From Methylobacterium sp. Leaf117 (lineage in GTDB: Bacteria > Pseudomonadota > Alphaproteobacteria > Rhizobiales > Beijerinckiaceae): a DNA stretch of 64,000 bases. Shown one piece after another: positions 17,371-26,311 of this stretch. The position numbers and the translations under genes were made by a program. The stretch lies in contig NZ_LMNL01000012.1 in NCBI RefSeq assembly GCF_001422985.1, positions 375,096 to 439,095 of the forward strand. The letters are read 5' to 3'. Position 1 is the first letter of the stretch. Every line of letters begins with the position of its first letter. Below the pieces are notes generated by a model. The model was not told the DNA's origin. It searched no databases and worked only from the letters and a program-made list of their open reading frames with translations.

Positions 17371-20300
17371 TCACTCGCCCGTCAGGGCCGCCTTGGTGCG
17401 CGACCACCAGCCGGCACGCTTCGGACGATCCGGGTCCGAGGGCGGGGTGAGAACCACCGCCACCGGCTCAGGAGCAGGCCTCACCGGGACTGACGCCTGC
17501 TCGACGGAGACCTCCAGGGTATCGACAGGAGCGGCCACATTGCCCTGATCGCTCTCGGCTGCGATCGGCAATTCCAGCGCTAACGATCCCGAAGCTTCCG
17601 GCGTGGATGGGGCCGCGGCTTCGGACACCGCCTCGGCACTCACGGGCTCCTCGCCGCCGAGGAAGGCGGACGGCGCATCACTCGCACCTTCGTCTCCCTC
17701 GACCGAAGCAACCGGACGCTCACCGAAATCCGAGTTCGGAAGCTCCTTGTTAGCGAACTCCTGGGCATTGCCCTCGCCGTCCCGGGTACGGCCATCGCGG
17801 TCGCGACCACGACCCCCGCGACGACCCCGACGACGGCGGCGACCGCTGCCATCATCCTCACCAGCGGACGAAGCTTCGGCAGGCGACACGCTCTCGTCGG
17901 TCTCGGGCTGCGCAGCGATCTCCTCGGGCTCCTCGGTTTCACCCTCGTCGTCACCGTCTGTGGCAGCGCTCTCGCCACCAGCCTGATCGCCGGTCTCGTG
18001 GCGGCCACCACGACGCCGACGCCGACGCCGACGCCCACCACGGCCATCGCCGCTCTCGGAAGTCTTCTCGGGTGCTTCCTCGGTGGAGCTGCCGGTTTCG
18101 ACCTCTTCGGCCTCAACCTCGACCTCGACAATCTCCTCCTCGATCTCCGGATCGAAATCTTCCTCGGGCTCCAGGGCGGAATTGATTGCCACCGCACGCA
18201 CCCCGGTGACCGGCCCCTCGGCCCGCGTCGCAAGCTCACCCCGGTCGAGCTGGAAGGCGGAAGTGGCGGCCAGGCGCTCATCGGCGGCGATCGTCACCGA
18301 GACGCCGAAGCGGACTTCGAGCTCCCGCAGATGAGCTCGCTTCTGGTTCAGGATGTAGAGCGCCACCTCGGTGCGTGTCTTGAGGATGAGGTTATGGCTG
18401 GTGCTCTTGAGCAGCGACTCCTCGATCGCCCGCAGGATCTGCAGCGCCACCGAAGACGTGGCACGAACATAGCCCGAACCGCCGCAATGGGCGCAGGGGA
18501 GGGACGAGCTCTCGAGCATGCCGGTGCGGATGCGCTGACGGCTCATCTCCAGCAGACCGAAGGGCGAGATGCGACCGACCTGGATGCGGGCGCGATCGTT
18601 CTTCAAACACTCGTTGAGCTTCTTCTCGACAGCGCGGTTGTTGCGCTTCTCCTCCATGTCGATGAAGTCGATGACGACGAGGCCCGCGAGGTCGCGCAGG
18701 CGCAACTGGCGGGCGACCTCTTCGGCCGCCTCCAGATTGGTGCGCAGGGCAGTGTCCTCAATGTCGTGTTCGCGGGTCGAGCGACCCGAATTCACGTCGA
18801 TGGAGACGAGGGCCTCGGTCGGATTGATGACGAGGTATCCGCCCGACTTGAGGGTCACATGGGTCGAGAACATCGCGTCGAGCTGCTGCTCGACCCCATA
18901 GCGCGCGAAAATCGGCGTCGGATCGCGATAGGGCTGAACGACCTTGGACTGACCCGGCATCAACATGCGCATGAAGTCGCGCGCCTCGCGGTAGGCCTCG
19001 TCGCCGGCCACCAGGATGTCGTCGATATCCTTGTTGTAGAGGTCGCGGATAGCGCGCTTGATCAGCGAGCCTTCCTCGTAGACCAACGCCGGTGCGGAGG
19101 AGGACAGCGTCAACTCGCGCACACTCTCCCACAGGCGCATCAGGTATTCGAAGTCACGCTTGATCTCCGGCTTGGTCCGGGAAGCGCCGGCCGTGCGCAG
19201 GATGACGCCCATGCCCTCCGGGACCTCCAGGTCCTGCGCGACTTCCTTGAGGCGCTTGCGGTCGGCCGCCGAGGTAATCTTGCGGGAGATGCCGCCACCA
19301 CGACCGGTGTTGGGCATCAGCACGGAGTAGCGGCCAGCCAGCGAGAGGTAGGTGGTCAGCGCCGCGCCCTTGGTGCCGCGCTCCTCCTTGACGACCTGCA
19401 CCAGGATGATCTGGCGGCGCTTGATCACCTCCTGGATCTTGTAGTGCCGGCGGTAAGTGCGCGGACGCTCAGGGATTTCAGCGAGAGCGTCGCCACCAAC
19501 CTGCGCGATCTTCTGCGGACGCTCGCCGTCCTCGCCCTCGGACTCGTCGTCGTCCTCATCCTCGTCGGAATCGTCATCATCCTCGGACTCGTCGTCCGAA
19601 TCGTCCTCTTCTTCGTCCTCGTCATCGTCCTCGTCGGAGTCGTCCTCGGATTCAGGCTCGACATGGAGGTTGGCGACAGAAGTCTCGCCTTCGAACGACC
19701 TAGTCTCCGAAGATTCAGCGTTCGAAGATTCAGCATCCGAGGGCTCCACTTGATGAGACTCGCGCTCAGAGGAACCAGATGCCGCGCCGTCACCCATCGG
19801 TGCGGCCTCGAGAGCCAGTTCGACGGCCGGGGCTATCGGCGCCTCGGCCGTAGCACCGACGAGGGCCTGATCCTCGGAGGCTTCCGATGAAAAGGCGGGT
19901 GTCTCGGGACTGCCGAGATCGGATTGCGGCAGGTCGGCCGAGGCATCGCCACGCGAAGCGATTTCCTGAGACCCATCGGTGAAGCCGCCCTCGAGGAGCG
20001 CGTCCGTTGCGCCGATCGCGGAATCGTTCTCGACGAACGCGGCGACATCCTCGGACGTCACCGTATCGGAGGTCCGAGCGCGCTTGGCGGACGTCCCATC
20101 GCGACGACCGCGCGAGCGGCGGCGAGGCTTACGCTCCTCGCGCTCGCGGTGCTCCTCGGCCTCGCGGGCTTCGTCTTCCAGCAACGCCTGCCGGTCGGCG
20201 AGTGGAATTTGGTAATAATCCGGGTGGATCTCGCTGAAGGCGAGAAAGCCGTGGCGATTGCCGCCGTACTCGATGAAGGCCGCCTGGAGCGAGGGCTCCA

Positions 20301-20454
20301 CGCGCGTCACCTTGGCGAGATAGATGTTACCGCGAAGCTGGCGCCGATTGGCGGCCTCGAAGTCGAATTCCTCAACCCGTGACCCGTGGACCGTGACGAC
20401 CCGAGTCTCCTCCGGGTGCATCGCGTCGATGAGCATCTTGTTGTTGTTGGCCAT
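17371..20454 (-). CDS. rne: Ribonuclease E
   Basis: The start MANNNKMLIDAMHPEETRV at 20454 is the canonical alphaproteobacterial RNase E N-terminus; the frame is open 88 codons further without support. RNase E is the main endonuclease of mRNA decay and rRNA/tRNA processing and scaffolds the degradosome. The 1,027-residue protein has the S1 domain (NIYLAKVTRVEPSLQAAFIEYG) split by a long insertion that includes a run of about 45 mostly Asp/Glu/Ser residues (coding near 19,530-19,660), then the catalytic DNase-I-like domain with VSIDVNSGRST, DLAGLVVIDFIDM, and the zinc-link CAHCGGSGY. The C-terminal third is low-complexity, with Arg-rich patches (RRRRRRRRGGR) for RNA binding. A divergent 784-bp leader precedes it. 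Confidence 0.95.
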   Translation of the reverse strand: MANNNKMLIDAMHPEETRVVTVHGSRVEEFDFEAANRRQLRGNIYLAKVTRVEPSLQAAFIEYGGNRHGFLAFSEIHPDYYQIPLADRQALLEDEAREAEEHREREERKPRRRSRGRRDGTSAKRARTSDTVTSEDVAAFVENDSAIGATDALLEGGFTDGSQEIASRGDASADLPQSDLGSPETPAFSSEASEDQALVGATAEAPIAPAVELALEAAPMGDGAASGSSERESHQVEPSDAESSNAESSETRSFEGETSVANLHVEPESEDDSDEDDDEDEEEDDSDDESEDDDDSDEDEDDDESEGEDGERPQKIAQVGGDALAEIPERPRTYRRHYKIQEVIKRRQIILVQVVKEERGTKGAALTTYLSLAGRYSVLMPNTGRGGGISRKITSAADRKRLKEVAQDLEVPEGMGVILRTAGASRTKPEIKRDFEYLMRLWESVRELTLSSSAPALVYEEGSLIKRAIRDLYNKDIDDILVAGDEAYREARDFMRMLMPGQSKVVQPYRDPTPIFARYGVEQQLDAMFSTHVTLKSGGYLVINPTEALVSIDVNSGRSTREHDIEDTALRTNLEAAEEVARQLRLRDLAGLVVIDFIDMEEKRNNRAVEKKLNECLKNDRARIQVGRISPFGLLEMSRQRIRTGMLESSSLPCAHCGGSGYVRATSSVALQILRAIEESLLKSTSHNLILKTRTEVALYILNQKRAHLRELEVRFGVSVTIAADERLAATSAFQLDRGELATRAEGPVTGVRAVAINSALEPEEDFDPEIEEEIVEVEVEAEEVETGSSTEEAPEKTSESGDGRGGRRRRRRRRGGRHETGDQAGGESAATDGDDEGETEEPEEIAAQPETDESVSPAEASSAGEDDGSGRRRRRGRRGGRGRDRDGRTRDGEGNAQEFANKELPNSDFGERPVASVEGDEGASDAPSAFLGGEEPVSAEAVSEAAAPSTPEASGSLALELPIAAESDQGNVAAPVDTLEVSVEQASVPVRPAPEPVAVVLTPPSDPDRPKRAGWWSRTKAALTGE

Positions 20455-21238
20455 GACGAACTTTCGACATGGCGGTCGACGTCGTTCTCCTCGAACCGCT
20501 CGGTCCCGATGGTGCGCCGTTCGGTCCAGGCTCACTGGCCTGGCGGATCGGTGCACGTGACGACCCGGGGAAGGGGGTCGCGGAAGCTGTGGGGAAGGGA
20601 TTGCCGTCAACCGCCGTTGGGCGCCGGATCTCGGCGCGCGTGGGGTTGATCCTGGCCAGGGTCGACGAGACGGCGGCGCCACGCGAAACGCGCAGGCGTT
20701 GAACACGAGCAACGGCAACCGATGCTGTGTGTCCGCTCATTCTCTCCCTGACCTCGCGAAGACTGTGTGGGCCCGTCCGAGGACAGGCGTGCATTCCAAG
20801 AACGGTGCGACGGCCGAAAAAGCCACCGAATGAACCGACTCCCACCCAGCCTCGCCATGCCGCATTGTCTGACGCGGGGAACCGACTGCGAAGGCTATCC
20901 AGCAAGAAGCCGGATCGCACCCGCGGGCCGCGGAGCAAACCGCACGGCGCCGGGAAGGGGACCGTATCATTACAGAGCGTCGCGACGTTTTGGCAAGGAC
21001 CTTCCTGTTCCGGGTCGCGGTCTTCCGCTTGAATCGGTCCGTATCCTGGGCTCGGCCCCCGGCGTCCTGCCTGGATTCCCGTGTTGCGCGAGCCTGTCGC
21101 CGTGGAGACACAAGCTCCGCGGAAGTGGGGGCACCGCTTGAGGAACGGTTAACCATCCGGTCCGTATCTCGTAGAGGCTGCTTCATATCGCAGTTCGCTA
21201 ACAGCATGCCCAACCGGGGCGTGCTTGTCCTCCCGAGG
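20455..21238. other. Long divergent leader region of rne and amiC
   Basis: About 780 bases without a convincing gene lie between the rne and amidase start codons. Several frames are open because of high GC, but none has a ribosome site or a recognisable product. In other bacteria a long rne leader mediates autoregulation by RNase E; a similar role here is inference. Confidence 0.5.
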
Positions 21239-22537
21239 ATGAATGCCGGAACGATGCAGAGACGCTTACGCCTTCTCCGCTCCGCCCTCGTCGCCCTCGT
21301 CTTTGCCGGCGCGATCCCGTTCGTCTGCCCGAGCGCGCAGGCTCAGGACAATGAAAAGTTGCGCGGGGCCAGCTCTCAGGCCGCCGTCGCCATCGCAGCA
21401 GATCTCTCCACCAGCAATGCGACGACGAAGCTGACCCTGACGCTCTCGAAAGCCATCGACGCCAAGGCCTTCGTGATGGAGCGTCCCGACCGGGCGGTGA
21501 TCGATCTCGCGGAAGTGAACTTTCAACTGGGTCCGGAGACCGGACGAAAGCGCGAGGGCGTCGTCTCCTCCTTCCGCTACGGATTGTTCGCACCCGGCCG
21601 GTCGCGCATCGTGGTCGACCTTGCCCAGCCCGCCACGGTGGGCCGGATCGAAACGGTCACGCGGGCCCGCGACGGCGCCGTGCTGCTCAGCATCGACTTC
21701 CAGCGCAGCGATCGTGAGGGCTTTCGGCGTGCCGCCGTCTCAAGCGATCCCGCGCCCGCCCAGCGCAAAGCGGCGATCTTACCGGAGCCCACGGACGCGC
21801 GCCCGCTCATCATGGTCGATGCCGGCCATGGCGGAACCGATCCGGGGGCCATCGCGGCAACCGGCGTATTCGAGAAAGATATCGTTTTCGGCTTCGCCCA
21901 AGCCTTGGTGGCCCGACTCGAGTCCAGCGGACGCTACAGGGTGCGGATGACGCGGGACCGCGACGTCTTCGTTCCCCTCTCCGAACGCGTCCGCCTCGCC
22001 CGCGAGGCGAAGGCCGACCTCTTCGTTTCGATCCATGCGGATTCGATCTCATCGGCGCCTCAAGTGCGCGGCGCCACGATCTACACTGGCTCCGAGAAGG
22101 CTACCGACGCCGAATCAGCCAAGCTTGCCGAGCGCGAGAACCGTGCCGACGCGGCAGCGGGCACCGAATCGAACGAAGGCCCCGGCCACGTCGCAGATAT
22201 CCTCCAGGAATTGACCCTGCGCGAAACCCGCACCTTCTCTTCGGGCTTCGCCAAGGGACTGATGACCCATCTCGGACCCGTGATGGAAATGAGCACGAAG
22301 CCGCACCGCGAGGCGGGATTCCAGGTCCTGCGCTCGCCGGATGTCCCATCGGTCCTGGTCGAACTCGGCTATCTCTCCAGCAAGCGCGATCTCGACCTTC
22401 TGCAATCGGAGGCTTGGCGCGCCGAGGTGACCGGAGGCATGGCCAAGGCCATCGATGCGTTCTTCGGAAGTCGGACCTCTCTGACGCGGCCGCAGCCGGC
22501 ACGCCGGTCGGCGGCAATCGCCCCAGTTTCACCATAG
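21239..22537 (+). CDS. amiC: N-acetylmuramoyl-L-alanine amidase (AMIN + Amidase_3)
   Basis: The enzyme cleaves the amide bond between MurNAc and the peptide stem, splitting septal peptidoglycan in the periplasm. The start at 21239 (or 21254) precedes a signal peptide (LRLLRSALVALVFAGAIPFV ... SAQAQ). An AMIN targeting domain follows (about residues 40-150; KLTLTLSKAIDAKAFV, RPDRAVIDLAEV), then the amidase domain with zinc ligands in MVDAGHGGTDPGA (His), VFEKDIVF (Glu), LFVSIHADS (His), and the catalytic glutamate in SVLVELGYLS. Length, about 432 residues, fits AmiC-type enzymes. It is 234 bp upstream of mrcA on the same strand, a common alphaproteobacterial pair next to rne. The symbol is by domain architecture. 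Confidence 0.93.
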   Translation: MNAGTMQRRLRLLRSALVALVFAGAIPFVCPSAQAQDNEKLRGASSQAAVAIAADLSTSNATTKLTLTLSKAIDAKAFVMERPDRAVIDLAEVNFQLGPETGRKREGVVSSFRYGLFAPGRSRIVVDLAQPATVGRIETVTRARDGAVLLSIDFQRSDREGFRRAAVSSDPAPAQRKAAILPEPTDARPLIMVDAGHGGTDPGAIAATGVFEKDIVFGFAQALVARLESSGRYRVRMTRDRDVFVPLSERVRLAREAKADLFVSIHADSISSAPQVRGATIYTGSEKATDAESAKLAERENRADAAAGTESNEGPGHVADILQELTLRETRTFSSGFAKGLMTHLGPVMEMSTKPHREAGFQVLRSPDVPSVLVELGYLSSKRDLDLLQSEAWRAEVTGGMAKAIDAFFGSRTSLTRPQPARRSAAIAPVSP

Positions 22538-22771
22538 AATACGTGTGAAACCGGGGCTCACAGCGCCCCGGTCACACCGACGCCGATCGTCTCGGCGGGA
22601 TGGATCGCGGCGCTCATGAGCGAACGCCGCCGACATCGTGGCCTCGACCGTAAATCCGCGGCGGGACCCTTGCATTTCGGGATGGGACACGGTCCGAGGA
22701 AGCGCACGCCATGCTGGCGCGCGCTGACACGGCCGACCGGCGGCGGTGGATCATCGACGGACGGGACCCGG

Positions 22772-25204
22772 ATGCGCTTCATCCTTCGTTTCTTCGGCTT
22801 CCTGTTCAGCGTCGGTGCGATGATCTTCGTGCTAGCCGCGGGCGCGGGAGCGTTCTTCTACTGGAAGTTCAGCCAGGACCTGCCCGACCACGCCGCGCTC
22901 GCCAATTACGAGCCGCCGGTGATGAGCCGCGTTCATGCGGCGGATGGTTCGTTGCTAGCGGAGTACGCCACGGAGCGCCGCCTCTACCTGCCGATCCAAG
23001 CGATGCCGAAAATCGTCGTCGCGGCCTTCCTGTCCGCTGAGGACAAGAACTTCTACAAGCATGGCGGCGTCGACCCCGAAGGGCTGGTGCGCGCAGCGCT
23101 GACGAACTTCAAGAGCGGCAAGAAGCAGGGTGCTTCGACCATCACCCAGCAGGTCGCCAAGAACTTCCTCCTGTCGCCGGAGCAGACCTTCGAGCGCAAG
23201 GCCAAGGAGGCGCTCATCGCCTTCCGGATCGAGGCGGCTTACTCGAAGGATAAGATCCTCGAACTCTATCTCAACGAAATCTTTCTCGGCACCATCGTGC
23301 CCGGCCGCAACCTGCACGGCGTCGCGGCGGCTGCGCTCGACTACTTCGGAAAGTCGGTGCACGAACTGACGATCAACGAAGCGGCTTACCTGGCCGCGCT
23401 GCCGAAGGGGCCGAACAACTATCACCCCTATCGCCAGACCCAGAAGGCGCTGGACCGGCGCAACGAGATTATCGGGCTGATGGCCCAGAACGGGTACATC
23501 ACCAAGGAGGAGGCCGAAGCCGCCCGCAAGATGCCACTCGGCGTCAACCCGCGCGTCGCCTTCGCCAATGCCGCCAACGCCAACTACTTCACCGAGGAGG
23601 TGCGCCGCGAGATCGCCGAGCGCTACGGTGAGAAGAAGCTCTACGAGGGTGGTCTCTCCGTGCGCGCCACGCTCGATCCGAAGATGCAGGCCTGGGCACG
23701 CAAGTCACTCGTGGACGGCCTGATCCGTTACGACCAGTCGCATGGCTGGCGCGGCGCGCAGGCCAAGGTCGATCTCGTGGGTCGTGACTGGGGCCTCGCC
23801 GTCGCAGAGGTTCCGGGTCTCGGCGACGTGCAGCCCTGGCGCCTCGCTGTGGTGTTGAGCACCACCGGGGGAGCCGCACAGATCGGACTCCAGCCGCGCC
23901 GTGAAGCTTCGGGCCACGTCTCGAAGGATCGCGAGACCGGCACGATCACGGCAGAGGGCACCCGCTGGACCGGGCGCTCGCCCGCTGCGGCTCTGAACGC
24001 GGGCGACGTCGTCTACGTCGAGGCGACCGATACCAGCCGTAACCAGTACCGCCTGCGTCAGCGTCCCGAGGTCTCGGGCGCCATCGTGGCGATGGACCCC
24101 TATACCGGTCGCGTCCACGCGATGGTCGGCGGCTTCTCCTATGACGAGAGCCAGTTCAACCGCGCCACCCAGGCGATGCGTCAGCCCGGCTCGTCGTTCA
24201 AGCCGATCGTCTACTCGGCTGCGCTGGACAACGGCTATACCCCGTCCTCCATCGTGCAGGACTCTCCGATCACCATCGAGGCGGGCCCCGGCCAGGAAGC
24301 CTGGACACCGTCGAACTACGACGGCAAGTCCGGCGGGCCGCACACCCTGCGCTATGGTATCGAGCACTCGAAGAATCTGATGACGGTGCGGCTGGCCAAG
24401 GATGTCGGCATGCCGCTCATCGCCGAGTACGCCCGCCGCTTCGGTGTCTACGACGACATGCTACCCGTGCTGCCGATGGCTCTGGGTGCCGGCGAGACCA
24501 CCGTCATGCGCATGGTCACCGCCTACTCGATGCTCGCCAATGGCGGGCGGCGCATCCGCCCGACCCTGATCGATCGCATCCAGGATCGCGTCGGCGAAAC
24601 CATCTACAAGCACGACAACCGCAAGTGCCTGGGCTGCGACGCGGATAAATGGTCGGGCCAGGACGAACCCAAGCTCGTCGACGATTCCGAGCAGGTGCTC
24701 GATCCGCTGACCGCCTATCAGATGGTTTCGATCATGGAAGGCGTTGTCCAGCGCGGCACCGCCACCATCCTGAAGCAGATCGGCAAACCGCTTGCCGGCA
24801 AGACCGGGACGACGAACGACGCCAAGGATGCCTGGTTCGTGGGATTCTCACCTGACCTCGCGGTGGGCGTCTATATCGGCTTCGACAAGCCGCGCTCGCT
24901 GGGCGATCGGGCCACCGGCGGCGGCCTCGCGGCTCCCATCGCCCTCGACTTCCTCAAACTGGCCCTCAAGGATAAACCGCCGACGCCGTTTCGCGTGCCC
25001 CCGGGCATCAAGCTGATCCGCGTCTCCGCCTCATCCGGAATGCGTGCCGGCTCGGGTGAAGGCGGTGGCACGATCCTCGAGGCGTTCAAGCCCGGAACCG
25101 CGCCTCCGGACGCCTACGTCGCTGCACCGGCCCAGCAGTCCAGCGGTCCGGCAGCGGTGCCGCCGGATGCCGACCGCGCCGCTCAGGCCGGTGGCCTTTA
25201 CTAA
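22772..25204 (+). CDS. mrcA: Penicillin-binding protein 1A (bifunctional transglycosylase/transpeptidase)
   Basis: The start MRFILRFFGFLFSVG is chosen because it begins directly at the membrane anchor; the open frame extends 52 codons upstream. The 810-residue class A PBP polymerises lipid II and cross-links the strands. Transglycosylase motifs are SAEDKNFYKHGG (catalytic Glu), GASTITQQVAKN and RKAKEALIA; between the domains lies an OB-like insert. Transpeptidase motifs are QPGSSFKP (catalytic Ser in SxxK), HSKN (SxN) and KTGTT. A cysteine pair, CLGC, sits in a loop after the SxN motif. A terminator-like hairpin follows the stop. It is probably transcribed with amiC. Confidence 0.96.
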   Translation: MRFILRFFGFLFSVGAMIFVLAAGAGAFFYWKFSQDLPDHAALANYEPPVMSRVHAADGSLLAEYATERRLYLPIQAMPKIVVAAFLSAEDKNFYKHGGVDPEGLVRAALTNFKSGKKQGASTITQQVAKNFLLSPEQTFERKAKEALIAFRIEAAYSKDKILELYLNEIFLGTIVPGRNLHGVAAAALDYFGKSVHELTINEAAYLAALPKGPNNYHPYRQTQKALDRRNEIIGLMAQNGYITKEEAEAARKMPLGVNPRVAFANAANANYFTEEVRREIAERYGEKKLYEGGLSVRATLDPKMQAWARKSLVDGLIRYDQSHGWRGAQAKVDLVGRDWGLAVAEVPGLGDVQPWRLAVVLSTTGGAAQIGLQPRREASGHVSKDRETGTITAEGTRWTGRSPAAALNAGDVVYVEATDTSRNQYRLRQRPEVSGAIVAMDPYTGRVHAMVGGFSYDESQFNRATQAMRQPGSSFKPIVYSAALDNGYTPSSIVQDSPITIEAGPGQEAWTPSNYDGKSGGPHTLRYGIEHSKNLMTVRLAKDVGMPLIAEYARRFGVYDDMLPVLPMALGAGETTVMRMVTAYSMLANGGRRIRPTLIDRIQDRVGETIYKHDNRKCLGCDADKWSGQDEPKLVDDSEQVLDPLTAYQMVSIMEGVVQRGTATILKQIGKPLAGKTGTTNDAKDAWFVGFSPDLAVGVYIGFDKPRSLGDRATGGGLAAPIALDFLKLALKDKPPTPFRVPPGIKLIRVSASSGMRAGSGEGGGTILEAFKPGTAPPDAYVAAPAQQSSGPAAVPPDADRAAQAGGLY

Positions 25205-25224
25205 AGGCCCCCTCATGCGGAACA

Positions 25225-25250
25225 GAGCCCCGGAGCTGTCTCCCGGGCTC
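25225..25250 (+). terminator. Terminator-like hairpin after mrcA
   Basis: GAGCCC (25225-25230) pairs with GGGCTC (25245-25250), with further partial pairing inside. The following bases are CGCCGTTT, so the T-run is poor. Confidence 0.5.
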
Positions 25251-25258
25251 TCGCCGTT

Positions 25259-26245
25259 TCAGCCGGACTTCCGTGCCAAAGCGAGATCCGCAAGTTTCTC
25301 GATGTTGAACCCGGTCTGCGGGACGTCGATCATGAAGCGCTCCGCGATCTCTGCGACCACGAAGTCCGGCTTCGTTCGGGCGACGTAGCCCCAATCGATG
25401 CTGGTGGACCACAGAACATGGACCTCGCGAAACGTATCGGCGAGCATCGGTGTCAGGCTTGCCGTGTGTGGCGTAACCGTATGATGCCCATAAGAATCGG
25501 CGAACAGCACCAAACGGCGTGGATCAGCCTGCGGTGAGTCATTCCGGAAGATGACGTGGGCACCGATATGCGCATCGCGGCCGCGTCCCTGGGACTCCAA
25601 GGTAGTCACGAGGCTGTTGGCGTAGATGCGGCGTGCTGCGCTGTCGAACAGGCACGGCTCCGCCATCTCTGTGCGGACGGGATCGAACTTCAGTCCGAGA
25701 TCGCCCGCATAAGCCCCAGCCGAGCCGATACGGCGCCGCGCGATATCCTCGCGGGGCCGGAGGCCGAGATGGCGGCAGATCTCCCCATAGGCGAGGAGAT
25801 ATCCCGAGAAGCTCCAGTGGCTGTCGGTACGACGATAGAGCGGGATTTCAGCGGCGCGGGCGCGGAACGGACGAACGAGATCGATCCAATGGCGCCGCGC
25901 GGATGAGAAGCGCAGCCAGCGCTCCATTCGAAGGACCGGGGCCCGGTCTGGATCGAAGGGGAGTCCATTGCAGGTCTGCGGGTAGATCGCGAGCTTCTCC
26001 GGTGCCACCACATGGGCATAGCGAGTGCCGAGTTCCACGCAACGCCGGACCCGTGTTTCGAGCATTCGGCGCCAGCGCCAGAGCTTCGCGCGTGGAAAAC
26101 CGGGGTCGGCGTACTGGTCGAGCACGGCATTGCTACCGCCGGTGAGGAAGAGCCAGCCATCCCGCCCGACATGCACGTCGGAGTGGCCTAGCCGCTTTGG
26201 CCCCGATACGGCGGACACAGGCGCGATGGAGATACCCTCGGTCAT
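25259..26245 (-). CDS. AlgX/AlgJ-like SGNH acetyltransferase-domain protein
   Basis: The 328-residue product starts at ATG 26245 with AAGGG upstream. It has HVGRDGWLFLTGGSN near the N-terminus, VAPEKLAIYPQ in the middle, the RRTDSHWSFSGYL motif with the Asp-x-His-Trp pair, and LVLFADSYGHH, which holds the nucleophilic serine. This is the layout of the SGNH-like domain of alginate O-acetyltransferases AlgX/AlgJ. No signal peptide is visible. Such enzymes acetylate exopolysaccharide; substrate is unknown here. It follows the TonB receptor gene by 66 bp on the same strand, which may be chance. A glycosyltransferase gene at the window end is the only other polysaccharide gene. Confidence 0.75.
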   Translation of the reverse strand: MTEGISIAPVSAVSGPKRLGHSDVHVGRDGWLFLTGGSNAVLDQYADPGFPRAKLWRWRRMLETRVRRCVELGTRYAHVVAPEKLAIYPQTCNGLPFDPDRAPVLRMERWLRFSSARRHWIDLVRPFRARAAEIPLYRRTDSHWSFSGYLLAYGEICRHLGLRPREDIARRRIGSAGAYAGDLGLKFDPVRTEMAEPCLFDSAARRIYANSLVTTLESQGRGRDAHIGAHVIFRNDSPQADPRRLVLFADSYGHHTVTPHTASLTPMLADTFREVHVLWSTSIDWGYVARTKPDFVVAEIAERFMIDVPQTGFNIEKLADLALARKSG

Positions 26246-26311
26246 CGCGCCCTTGTATCGGCCGTGCAGCGACGGTGCACCCTTTTGGATCATCCGTATC
26301 CCCAGGCTGGG

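Noticed and set aside
17998..19890. 630-codon plus-strand frame opposite rne
   Set aside because: The antisense of RNase E; codon bias and conserved motifs support only the minus strand.
20737..21213. Minus-strand 158-codon frame in the rne leader
   Set aside because: No ribosome site or family, and it overlaps the amidase start region; more likely GC-driven.
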